Assembly (NCBI GenBank): GCA_020846515.1
Contig: JADLDX010000315.1
Span: forward strand, 1-8,528
Source of the DNA: Pirellulaceae bacterium
Lineage (GTDB): Bacteria; Planctomycetota; Planctomycetia; Pirellulales; Pirellulaceae
Reading direction: 5' to 3'
DNA length: 8,528 nt
Below, piece by piece: positions 1 to 7,000 of the stretch. The position numbers were made by a program, and so were the translations under genes. How positions within the stretch are numbered: the first letter of the stretch is position 1; every line of letters begins with the position of its first letter. The notes under the pieces are model-generated. The model was not told where the DNA came from and searched no databases. It saw only the letters and a program-made list of their open reading frames with translations.

Positions 1-771
1 AGCACTGTCCATGCGGAGCATCCCGATGATCGCACCTTCATCGCCTAGTCGCGTCGCGCTGACACACATACTGCCCGGTGCTATGCCGCCAATGTCCGCA
101 TGATGCGCTCGATTGGCCACGAATAAGGAAGGACTGCTTCGGCCAGGTTCGAAGATACCACTGATCACTGTGATATCGGGAAGGTGAGAACCACCAGCGT
201 AGGGATTGTTCGTCACCACACAGTCGCCTGGTGAAAGAGCGGGATATTGCGCCATGGCAGCCCGCACCGTCGCACCCATGGCTCCCAAGTGAACAGGTAC
301 ATGAGGCGCGCTGGCCAACATCCGACCATATCGATCAAAGATGGCACAACTAAAATCGCGGCGTTGCTTGACATTGACGCTCAGCGCCGTTTGCTGCAAC
401 ACCAAACCCATCTGCGTGGCTATGGCCGCTAGTCGTTGAGCAAAGACTGCTTCAGAAACCGGATCGGTCGTTGACGAATTCTCGATCGACGTTGTGACCG
501 AATCCGTATGGGCTAGCCCTTCGGCGGATGGCTGGTCGCGTTCCAGGAGTAGAGTTCCGTCGGACGCGGCCACGGCTTGCCAACCTGAGGAGACGACCAG
601 AGTTGAACCTGGGCTGAGCACTACGGCTGGCCCCGCCAATCGGTTGCCACTGGTCAGTTCATTCCGTGGACAATGGACCACTGGTTGCCATCGCCCCGCC
701 AGCCACAAAGATTGCGTGCCGGACAATTGCAGCTGGCGAGTCTGTTCTTCAGTTGGCCAGATCGACAATGG
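1..771 (-). CDS. HyuB-like half of the same hydantoinase/5-oxoprolinase gene, in frame after the TAG; partial at window edge
   Basis: Reading on from the TAG in the same frame gives 257 codons without a stop, up to the window edge. The first part completes the HyuA C-terminus: RLAGPAVVLSPGSTLVVSSG lies near 639-580. A hydantoinase B domain begins near 465. It shows QRRDFSCAIFD (near 366-334), VPVHLGAMGA, NNPYAGGSHLPDITV (210-166) and RAHHADIGG (111-85), the hallmark motifs of the amidohydrolase partner. The Asp of RRDFS, His and Asp of SHLPD and His of RAHH fall where, from memory, the related caprolactamase beta subunit binds its metal. No ATG precedes the domain; the first in-frame ATG (411) lies inside it. 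Only TTG or GTG codons could start a separate gene, and no ribosome site is visible. The piece is therefore best read as the C-terminal part of a fused enzyme that is translated only by readthrough, or not at all if the stop is real. Confidence 0.8.
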
Positions 772-774
772 CTA
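772..774 (-). other. In-frame TAG splitting the fused HyuA-HyuB reading frame
   Basis: The codons around it read GCC GGC TAG CCA TTG TCG. Family-like protein sequence lies on both sides in one frame with no shift, so one base substitution (for example CAG to TAG) would explain it. TAG is also the stop codon of the genes ending at 5940 and 7132, which argues against amber being read as sense throughout this genome. Possible explanations are a recent nonsense mutation, a sequencing error, or programmed readthrough. Confidence 0.8.
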
Positions 775-2838
775 GCCGGCCGTGGCCTGACTCGTTATCT
801 GCAATCTCACGGAGACGACCTCTATGGCTCGATGCGGACGCGCATAGCCAAATCGTTGTCGATGCAATTCGTGAAACGCAGTGGTGAGTTGGTTACCACT
901 GCTTTGCACGGGCCATACCACGGCCAGCGCCGTATCCGTGCCCTGATAGCGCAGCTCTAGTGTGACCTCTTCTTCTATTTGGTTCGACGAAGCAACAGGC
1001 TTATCCAGTTCCCAACCTTGGGCTAGTTCGACGAGCCGTTGCGAAGCTTGATCACGAAGACGCTCGAAATCCACTTCATCCAATGGTTGATAGACTGGCA
1101 AAGCGGCATCACGGCGTTCAGCGGCCAAACCCATACCAAGGGCACTCAACAATCCAGCCTCTTGCGTATCAAGAATGGAATCGATACCCAAGAGATCCGC
1201 GATCTCACAGATGTGTTGGCCAGCGGCGCCACCAAAGCCCACCAGCGCATGCTGCCTGGGATCTGCGCCTTGAGCAATAGAAATCGTGCGCACCGCCTCG
1301 GCCATCTGCTGCGCGGCGATGGCCCGAAGACCGTCGGCCAACAGTTCGAGCGACGCAAAGTGAACATTCGCGCGCAGCAATTGTTCGTTGAGCTCTCTCA
1401 ATCGCTGGGCAGTTGCATCCAAGTCGAGTGGAAAGGGAAATTGCGCGGCGGGCAGTCTGCCTAGAAATGCATTCAAATCCGTGATCGTCAATGGTCCACC
1501 GCGACCATAACAAGCCGGGCCAGGCATGGCACCGGCACTTTGCGGACCAACACGCAGGCTAACACCATCAAACCAACATACCGATCCGCCGCCAGAGGCG
1601 ACGGTTTCAATGGGCAAGGTTGGGGTCAGGATGCGCACACCTGCTTTGGTAGATTCATACTCCAAACCTTGATCGGGTGCAGTACGACACGTATCGGTAC
1701 TAGTACCACCCATATCTAGACCGATCAAGTACGGTCGGCCGGTAGACTGGGCCATCGCGCGGAGCGCAACCACACCACCGGCTGGTCCCGACAGAATACT
1801 GTCTTTACCAGCCATCTCCGACCAGTCCACCAGTCCACCCGAACTGGTCATAACTTGCAAATGCACATGCTGCGCACCACCAAATTGTTCGGCCAATCGT
1901 TGAAGGTAGCTGCGCACAATGGGGCCCAAGTAGGCATCGACCACGGTCGTGCGCGCTCTGGCCACAATTTCGATGAGCGGCGCAAGGGAACTGGAGCGAC
2001 TGATGTGGTCAAAGCCGACCTCACGGGCCAAGGCTTCCAGGCGTAGCTCATGCTCTGGGTTGCGATAACTGTGCATCAAACAAATGGCCAGAGATTCGCA
2101 ACCTGATTGACGAGCTTGTAAGAGTGCCTGTCGAGCGTCTTGTTCGTTCAGCTCCTGAATCACCTGGCCTTGAGCATCGTGCCGCTGGACGATCGGTAGC
2201 ACTAGCTTCGTCAATTGATCATCGCGACGGATCGCCAGATCAAACAAATTCGGACGCGTTTGATCGCCGATTAGCAGTAGATCTTCCAAGGAAGCTGTTA
2301 TAGCCAGCGCGACCGCAGCGCCGCGACGCGTCAGCAGGGCATTGGTACCGCGCGTCGTACCCATACGCACCCTGAGCCGCGGTAATGGTTGACTGAGAGC
2401 GCAACCCAGTAGTCGGCGCACGGCCAGGACCGGCGCTTCCAAACCAGCGTCCAGCTCGAAGCCCGTCGCCCGCTGATCTACGGCCGCCGCTAATGTCAGT
2501 TTGGGTCCATCGGCTGACAACGGGTCAAAGTCCGATACTGGAATGGTACCGAGTGATTTTCGCTGGTCGTCGTAACAGCGCAGCAATGCTCCGTTCCAAA
2601 ACCCAGGCGCATCCAGAGTTAGTTCGGGCGCTATGAACGACCGTTGTTCGCTGACGGCCAGTCGTGACACCGGAACCAGGCCGGTGCTCAGGACTTTGAT
2701 GCGTCGCCGATGGCTCACATCGCAATCGTCGACCACATAACAATCGGTAAAGGTACCGCCGACATCGATCCAAGCTTGATAAACAGGTGCATGCACGATT
2801 AGCAATTGATCTCTTGAGAGCGTGAATCGCTTAAGCAT
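772..2838 (-). CDS. Hydantoinase/5-oxoprolinase family protein, HyuA-like half (ends at an in-frame TAG)
   Basis: This is the actin-like ATPase half of an ATP-dependent cyclic-amide hydrolase (hydantoinase A / 5-oxoprolinase N-terminal family, cytoplasmic). Family motifs run in the expected order over 688 residues: IDVGGTFTD at 24-32 (phosphate loop), MGTTRGTNAL at 159-168, SGPAGG at 350-355, GLDMGGTSTD at 373-382, VASGGGS at 413-419 and GFGGAAGQH at 534-542. The ATG at 2838 is the only ATG upstream of the first motif; no Shine-Dalgarno site precedes it. Stand-alone HyuA proteins and the fused enzymes both continue past this point into a GPAV-x-STxVV-x-GW segment. That segment is missing here but is encoded in the same frame just beyond the TAG (774-772), so this ORF is probably the first part of a fused HyuA-HyuB enzyme of about 1,250-1,300 residues. 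The family call is secure; the substrate (5-oxoproline, hydantoin or another lactam) is not determined. Confidence 0.9.
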   Translation of the reverse strand: MLKRFTLSRDQLLIVHAPVYQAWIDVGGTFTDCYVVDDCDVSHRRRIKVLSTGLVPVSRLAVSEQRSFIAPELTLDAPGFWNGALLRCYDDQRKSLGTIPVSDFDPLSADGPKLTLAAAVDQRATGFELDAGLEAPVLAVRRLLGCALSQPLPRLRVRMGTTRGTNALLTRRGAAVALAITASLEDLLLIGDQTRPNLFDLAIRRDDQLTKLVLPIVQRHDAQGQVIQELNEQDARQALLQARQSGCESLAICLMHSYRNPEHELRLEALAREVGFDHISRSSSLAPLIEIVARARTTVVDAYLGPIVRSYLQRLAEQFGGAQHVHLQVMTSSGGLVDWSEMAGKDSILSGPAGGVVALRAMAQSTGRPYLIGLDMGGTSTDTCRTAPDQGLEYESTKAGVRILTPTLPIETVASGGGSVCWFDGVSLRVGPQSAGAMPGPACYGRGGPLTITDLNAFLGRLPAAQFPFPLDLDATAQRLRELNEQLLRANVHFASLELLADGLRAIAAQQMAEAVRTISIAQGADPRQHALVGFGGAAGQHICEIADLLGIDSILDTQEAGLLSALGMGLAAERRDAALPVYQPLDEVDFERLRDQASQRLVELAQGWELDKPVASSNQIEEEVTLELRYQGTDTALAVVWPVQSSGNQLTTAFHELHRQRFGYARPHRAIEVVSVRLQITSQATAG

Positions 2839-2859
2839 AAGGAATTCTGTGCGAAGTCA

Positions 2860-3048
2860 CCACTAACCCTCCTCTGGGAGGGTCGGAAAAACAGGCGCAT
2901 AAGCCTGTTTTTTCGGGGAGGGTGCGTGCGCCGCACAAACGAGTCCGCAGCGAAATACTTCAGGCTTGGGTTAGCACGGGAGGCACCCTCCCCGACTGAG
3001 CTGACGCCAGTCGACCCTCCCGCTGCTACGCAGCAAGAGGGTTAGTTC
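2860..3048. repeat. Structured intergenic repeat, copy 1
   Basis: The unit opens with CTAACCCTC (2863-2871) and closes with GAGGGTTAGTTC (3037-3048), so its ends are inverted repeats. Inside are a 7-bp hairpin ACCCTCC-TCTG-GGAGGGT (2866-2883), a longer A/T-flanked hairpin (2884-2915), a GGGAGG-CAC-CCTCCC hairpin near 2978-2992 and a GCTGC-TAC-GCAGC hairpin near 3022-3034. Bases 2958-3048 match 3178-3268 of copy 2 exactly (91 bp), giving a 220-bp period; the first half of the unit has diverged. No coding frame is evident. It could be a MITE-like or REP-like element, or a terminator array. Confidence 0.8.
2884..2915. terminator. Possible bidirectional terminator hairpin in repeat copy 1
   Basis: A 13-bp stem with one G-T pair, around a GCATAA loop (2897-2902), has an A-run on the left arm and a T6 run on the right arm, so transcripts from either strand end the stem in a U-tract. 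It would suit termination of the minus-strand transcript from the gene at 3307-4347. The stem is only partly GC-rich, so strength is uncertain. Confidence 0.4.
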
Positions 3049-3072
3049 CCTGCTGCGCAGCAGCAGCAGCAG
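3049..3072. repeat. CAG-triplet tract after repeat copy 1
   Basis: The sequence CCTGCTGCG is followed by five CAG triplets (3058-3072), the last base being shared with the start of copy 2. CTGCTGCGCAGCAG is itself a palindrome, so the tract can fold back. It belongs to the 220-bp tandem unit. Confidence 0.75.
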
Positions 3073-3268
3073 AACTAACCCTCCCAGCGCAGCGCCCGGG
3101 AGGGTCGAAAAACACGCGTTTAGCGTAGTTTTTCGGGGAGGGTGCGTGCACCGTAGAGACGAGTCAACAGCGAAATGCTTCAGGCTTGGGTTAGCACGGG
3201 AGGCACCCTCCCCGACTGAGCTGACGCCAGTCGACCCTCCCGCTGCTACGCAGCAAGAGGGTTAGTTC
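3072..3268. repeat. Structured intergenic repeat, copy 2
   Basis: This copy has perfect 12-bp terminal inverted repeats, GAACTAACCCTC (3072-3083) and GAGGGTTAGTTC (3257-3268). Its first hairpin is ACCCTCCC (3078-3085) pairing with GGGAGGGT (3098-3105), around a 12-base loop in place of the 4-base loop of copy 1. A second hairpin lies at 3106-3135. The second half is identical to copy 1. Together the copies fill almost all of the 468-bp gap between the secreted-protein gene and the oxoprolinase gene. Confidence 0.8.
3106..3135. terminator. Possible bidirectional terminator hairpin in repeat copy 2
   Basis: CGAAAAAC (3106-3113) pairs with GTTTTTCG (3128-3135). The stem continues as ACGC/GCGT with one bulged A (3127) and a GTTTA loop. 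It is the counterpart of the copy 1 hairpin and is the first such structure met by transcripts leaving the gene at 3307-4347. Confidence 0.4.
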
Positions 3269-3304
3269 GCTGCTGCGCAGCAGCAGCAGCAGCAGCAGCA
3301 GCAG
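3269..3304. repeat. CAG-triplet tract after repeat copy 2
   Basis: The sequence GCTGCTGCG is followed by nine uninterrupted CAG triplets (3278-3304), against five after copy 1. The tract ends two bases from the stop codon of the minus-strand gene at 3307. The differing counts are what slippage at a short tandem repeat would produce. Confidence 0.85.
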
Positions 3305-3306
3305 AG

Positions 3307-4347
3307 TTAGCGCCAGTTCGGGTCGCCGGAGAGCCAGTAGGCCAGGCGGGTAGGGGTATCGGCTGATCGCGGTTCGAGGGCGGCCAGCATTTCGTCGATG
3401 GTCGAGCGTTGCTCGATAGACAACTGACCGCGACGCAACTGCTCCAACGGGATTTGGCTGGCGAGACCTAAGTCACGCATCTTCTGCTTGGCAGCCGACC
3501 GGACTCCATGTTCGCTTGATTCCAAGTCAGCTATCAGTTGAGCCAATTCCCGCTGGCATGACGCCAGTTCATTGAGTCCACATTGGGCGCGCAAGCGTTT
3601 CGCACTAGCTAAAGCTTGCGGTAAGTCCCATGTCGGATTCAGTCGAACCAACGCAGGCAAGATATACGTGTTGAACTCGAGCGAGTTCTGTTCGGTCAAA
3701 TGCCATAGCGAACAGCCGGTAATCTTCTGCGGCTGGGTGGCTGCCCCGGTGATGACGATGGCAATCGGTTGATGTGGTGGTTGCTTATAATCGACTTTTA
3801 CCGGCCGATCTGCCACAGTCCATTCTCGCGTCCACTCAGCCCCAATCGTAGCGTCTAAATTCAAAGTCCATTTCTCTTGTTGATCCGAGTAGCTCAGCCG
3901 TAACGTTGGACGCCCGTCGGCCATCGAGACCTGTAGGGATCGTTGCCCCGGCCGCAGTTTCACGTCTGCCGTGCTGACCGATGGATCAACTCGACTGGGC
4001 GCTGCTGCAACGTCGTTGGACTGTGCGGTGGCGCCAGCGGCAACCGGACTATCATCACCAAACTGATCGTGCTTGCGAATAATGCGAAAGCGATCGCCGG
4101 CCAGTCGCAGTCGCCCCAACGCAATCTCCAGTTCCGCAATGTCGCCTGGCAACACGGGTTGGACGTACTGGACCGGCTTGATGGGCCGTGCCGTTTGAGA
4201 TGATTCTCGACCAGCCAGATTGGCGCTGGGCGCTAAAGCATTCGCTGGCGCTGGTTGAGCTTGACTATGGTTACTGAAGCTCAACAACACTAGCGGTAGC
4301 AGAGCAGAGGCACTGCTGAAAGAATGGAACATTTGAAAACGACGCAC
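3307..4347 (-). CDS. Secreted protein of unknown function with helical C-terminus
   Basis: I do not recognise a named family. The 346-residue product begins with a signal peptide: a basic start (MRRFQ), a hydrophobic core at about 11-24 and a likely cleavage after SQA (residue 30), so export is expected. A Pro/Ala/Ser-rich linker follows to about residue 60. Residues 135-235 have alternating hydrophobic and polar residues suggesting a beta-rich domain. Residues 245-325 are helical; the segment at 265-322 (short acidic stretch, VRSAAKQKMRDLG, then LEQLRRGQ and EQRSTIDEML) resembles the HEAT-like repeats common in planctomycete proteins. Cysteines are at 212, 256 and 264. The start is GTG at 4347, chosen because AAGGAGG sits five bases upstream; the ATG at 4332 is too far from that site. 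The gene is divergent from the ketosynthase gene and is followed directly by the CAG tract and structured repeats. Confidence 0.8.
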   Translation of the reverse strand: MRRFQMFHSFSSASALLPLVLLSFSNHSQAQPAPANALAPSANLAGRESSQTARPIKPVQYVQPVLPGDIAELEIALGRLRLAGDRFRIIRKHDQFGDDSPVAAGATAQSNDVAAAPSRVDPSVSTADVKLRPGQRSLQVSMADGRPTLRLSYSDQQEKWTLNLDATIGAEWTREWTVADRPVKVDYKQPPHQPIAIVITGAATQPQKITGCSLWHLTEQNSLEFNTYILPALVRLNPTWDLPQALASAKRLRAQCGLNELASCQRELAQLIADLESSEHGVRSAAKQKMRDLGLASQIPLEQLRRGQLSIEQRSTIDEMLAALEPRSADTPTRLAYWLSGDPNWR

Positions 4348-4352
4348 GGCAA

Positions 4353-4359
4353 CCTCCTT
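4353..4359 (-). promoter_or_regulatory. Strong ribosome binding site fixing a GTG start
   Basis: AAGGAGG on the minus strand lies five bases before the GTG at 4347. It is the best Shine-Dalgarno match in the window and decides the start of the secreted-protein gene. Confidence 0.85.
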
Positions 4360-4486
4360 GGCAGGAGTCCGCTAGCGTCGGGGCGACGAGTCGGTAAATC
4401 GTCTCGCCGAACCGCTCACTTGCGGCACGATTTTCCTGAAACGAAATTTTCTTGGGCTGCACCTTCTAAGTTATCGTCAATCTTGC

Positions 4487-4516
4487 TTGACGTTGCACTA
4501 CCAAATCCACTATGAA
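4487..4516 (+). promoter_or_regulatory. Candidate sigma70-type promoter for the ketosynthase gene
   Basis: TTGACG (4487-4492), an 18-base spacer and TATGAA (4511-4516) match the consensus at 5/6 and 4/6 positions. Transcription would begin near 4523, leaving a leader of about 77 bases before the GTG at 4600. It lies in the 252-bp region between two divergent genes, where promoters are expected; no equally good minus-strand promoter was found there. Confidence 0.35.
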
Positions 4517-4599
4517 ACCACTCAATCGACAAAACACTTTTTACGCCCAATGCCAGCATTAGGCCGGCGAGACTCATTAACCGACTGACGTTTTCACCC

Positions 4600-5943
4600 G
4601 TGTCAGAGCCTCAACTACTTCGCATGGATTCGAAAGTATCGGCCTCGAAGGCTGACCCAGTGGTCATATCTGGCGTCGGCATCGCTGCCAGTTTGGGTTC
4701 GCATCGAGAAGAGGTATGGCAAGCCATCCAAAGGGGACGGAGCGGAGTCCGACTGACGCGAGCGAGCGATCAGATTGGGGCGCTGCGCATCCCGTGCGCT
4801 ATGGCTGACTGGTTGCCCGCCGAACCACCCGGAAGCCGATCGCTCAAGTCGATTCGCATGTGTCGCACCGCCGCGGCTGAGGCCTTGGATGATGCCGATA
4901 TTGATTGGCGGCGCGTCGATCGCGGGCGATTCGCATGCAGCGTGGCAGCCCAATTTGGCGACATCGGATATTTGTATCTTGATCAAGATCAACGCGTAGC
5001 AGACCCAAGCTTGCTGGAGCATGCCTGGCATAAAGAATTTTTACCCAGTTCCATCAGCGATTCGGTGGCCGGACACTTTGGTCTTTACGGACCGCGATTG
5101 TGCTATGCCACGGCCTGCGCCAGCGGCGTCGTGAGTTTACTGGCCGCCGCGCGGATGATCGAAGAAGATCAAGCGGATATGGCGTTGGCGGGAGCGGCCG
5201 ATGCGGTCACCGAAATTATCTTGACCTCTTTCTATCGCATGGGCGTGTTGGCCGAAGGCGACAATCCTGCCGAAGCCTGTCGACCTTTCGACCGCGGCCG
5301 TACCGGGTTTGTCATGGGTGAAGGTGCCGGACTAATGGTCCTGGAACGTCGCTCGCACGCCAAAGCGCGTGGAGCAAAGATCTACGCCGAGATCGCTGCT
5401 GGCCAGATGTTATGCCAGGCCCATCATGTAACCAGCCTCGAGGACGACTGCGCAACACTTGAACAACTTATTCGTCGCACGGTCCGCAAGGCGGGCTGGC
5501 AGGAACCACCGCAGTATATCAACGCTCACGGCACGGGCACCAAGCAAAATGATTTTAGTGAGTTGCGAGCGATCCGCGCGGCGCTGGGTAGCGACGCAGA
5601 TCAAGTGATCGCCAGTAGCAACAAAGCCGTGTTAGGTCATCTTATTAATGCGGCCGGCAGTATCGAATTGGCTCTGGCGACATTAGCCATGCGCGATGGA
5701 TTCGCGCCGCCGACTATGCATCTTCAAGACCCAGAAATCGAAGGCCAAATCGATTGCCTGGCTCAGTACGGTGTGCAACAACCTTTGCAGCGCGTACTCA
5801 AACTTTCGCAAGCCTTCGGCGGTCACCTGGTCGGCGTAGCGCTGAATCAGCCCAATGACGCATCACTGGCACGCCAACCCATCCCCTTGGTGTCCGATGC
5901 GCGAGTGCGCAGTCGACTGGATGTCAGACGTCGCGCTGCCTAA
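4600..5943 (+). CDS. Beta-ketoacyl-[acyl-carrier-protein] synthase family protein (FabF-like ketosynthase)
   Basis: The enzyme condenses an acyl thioester with malonyl-ACP in fatty acid or polyketide-type synthesis (cytoplasmic, thiolase fold). All catalytic parts are visible in 447 residues: VVISGVGIAASLG at 21-33 opens the fold, the nucleophile is Cys173 in TACASG, then DRGRTGFVMGEGAG at 231-244, His310 in NAHGTGT, and Lys342/His347 in SNKAVLGH. HGTGT with a following ND is more like ketosynthases of secondary or special lipids than HGTST-type housekeeping FabF/FabB. The usual C-terminal NSFGFGGTN loop is replaced by SQAFGGHLVG (403-412), and about 30 polar, Arg-rich residues follow the last fold strand. 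The start is uncertain: GTG at 4600 or ATG at 4624, neither with a clear ribosome site. No acyl carrier protein, reductase or dehydratase gene is adjacent, so the pathway cannot be assigned. Confidence 0.9.
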   Translation: MSEPQLLRMDSKVSASKADPVVISGVGIAASLGSHREEVWQAIQRGRSGVRLTRASDQIGALRIPCAMADWLPAEPPGSRSLKSIRMCRTAAAEALDDADIDWRRVDRGRFACSVAAQFGDIGYLYLDQDQRVADPSLLEHAWHKEFLPSSISDSVAGHFGLYGPRLCYATACASGVVSLLAAARMIEEDQADMALAGAADAVTEIILTSFYRMGVLAEGDNPAEACRPFDRGRTGFVMGEGAGLMVLERRSHAKARGAKIYAEIAAGQMLCQAHHVTSLEDDCATLEQLIRRTVRKAGWQEPPQYINAHGTGTKQNDFSELRAIRAALGSDADQVIASSNKAVLGHLINAAGSIELALATLAMRDGFAPPTMHLQDPEIEGQIDCLAQYGVQQPLQRVLKLSQAFGGHLVGVALNQPNDASLARQPIPLVSDARVRSRLDVRRRAA

Positions 5944-6926
5944 CTGGGCAAATGGGGCTTTAATTGTTCAATGGCCGCGATGGACTCAATGAACTCCATC
6001 GGCAGCGTAGCGCCGCTGTAAAGAATGGGCGCTGCGGCCTGTCGGTAGGCCTGACCATGAAATTGCAAGTGGTTGATCAGCTTGTTGGCATTGGTGAACG
6101 CGTTGCCAACTGAAAACTTTTCGGCGATCGCAAAGGCGGCGGAAACCGCTTGAGCCAGGTCGGCGGAAATATGTTGCGCAGCAGCCTGTTGACCGGCCTC
6201 ACAGGCGTCGATGATTTGCTGCAGTTGCATGGCAAAACAGTTGGCGGTGCTCAGCAAAAAGCCATCGTAAGCTCCCCCGGCTGAGCGAAGCCACTGCGCA
6301 TACCCCCCCCGCTCCGATCCACGCACCATGAATACGCCTTGCAGATCAGCGCCCGATTGGGCAACTCGATCCTCACCACTTGTATCCTTGAAAAGAATGA
6401 AGTTCGGAAACTCCGATGCGAGTGCGGCCACAGTGCCGGCGGACATCTCATTCTGCGTTACTTGCGGCAGTTGATAGATAGCCGTGGGAATGTCCAGCGA
6501 CAGCACACTACGCAGGCCGCCGAGCAGTTGATCTTGCGTTAAATGGCTACCTTCCGCGGGGCAAACAGTAATGCCCACGCACGCAGGATGTCCGATCTGC
6601 GATGCCAATGCATCGATGGCCGCCAAGACATCGCCCGTTTGTGTTTTTAAAATGCCAATCAGCACGCGCACGCCGCAATCTTCCGCAATCGGCAGCACGA
6701 TTTTTAATAGCCGCGCGATCTCTTCATCCGACATCTCCCAGCCTTCGCCCGTGGAACCTGGAACCAAGATTCCATGAACGATAGGAGCCAGAGAGCGCAA
6801 ATGATGCTCAATGCGCGGAACATCAAATTGCCGTGCGCCGGCAAAGTGAGTCAAGGTCGGACACCACAGCTTGGGTATACCGTTGGGGAAGAGAGATTGC
6901 TGGCGCTGGAGGCGGGTGTGAGTCAT
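5940..6926 (-). CDS. Dihydrodipicolinate synthase/N-acetylneuraminate lyase family protein, not canonical DapA
   Basis: This is a class I (Schiff-base) aldolase or lyase of the DapA/NanA TIM-barrel family, 328 residues and slightly longer than the usual 290-300. GSTGE is at 57-61 (the carboxylate-binding loop, Ser-Thr as in NanA), the catalytic Tyr151 lies in IYQLP and the Schiff-base Lys180 in FKDTSGED. The Arg that follows the Tyr by five residues in true DapA (YNVPxR) and binds aspartate semialdehyde is Val156 here, so lysine synthesis is unlikely; a sugar-acid or other 2-oxo-acid substrate is more probable but unknown. The start is ATG at 6926 without a clear ribosome site. A run of eight G (minus strand, 6303-6310) encodes part of R-G-G at 206-208. 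The stop overlaps that of the ketosynthase gene in CTAA (5940-5943). Confidence 0.85.
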   Translation of the reverse strand: MTHTRLQRQQSLFPNGIPKLWCPTLTHFAGARQFDVPRIEHHLRSLAPIVHGILVPGSTGEGWEMSDEEIARLLKIVLPIAEDCGVRVLIGILKTQTGDVLAAIDALASQIGHPACVGITVCPAEGSHLTQDQLLGGLRSVLSLDIPTAIYQLPQVTQNEMSAGTVAALASEFPNFILFKDTSGEDRVAQSGADLQGVFMVRGSERGGYAQWLRSAGGAYDGFLLSTANCFAMQLQQIIDACEAGQQAAAQHISADLAQAVSAAFAIAEKFSVGNAFTNANKLINHLQFHGQAYRQAAAPILYSGATLPMEFIESIAAIEQLKPHLPS

Positions 6927-7000
6927 AAGTTGAGTTCAGCAGTTGGGTAGACTGATTTTTTTGATTCGCTGCGTAATATTCACCGATGCACCCGCGGCTG

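Noticed and set aside
772..774. Whole-genome amber reassignment or pyrrolysine use
   Set aside because: TAG ends the genes at 5940 and 7132 where family length is reached, so it works as a stop in this genome.
1039..1464. 141-codon plus-strand frame inside the oxoprolinase gene
   Set aside because: It lies entirely opposite well-conserved HyuA coding sequence and shows no family features of its own.
2860..3304. CRISPR array
   Set aside because: There are only two long units with a 220-bp period, and their near-identical halves are not separated by unique spacers.
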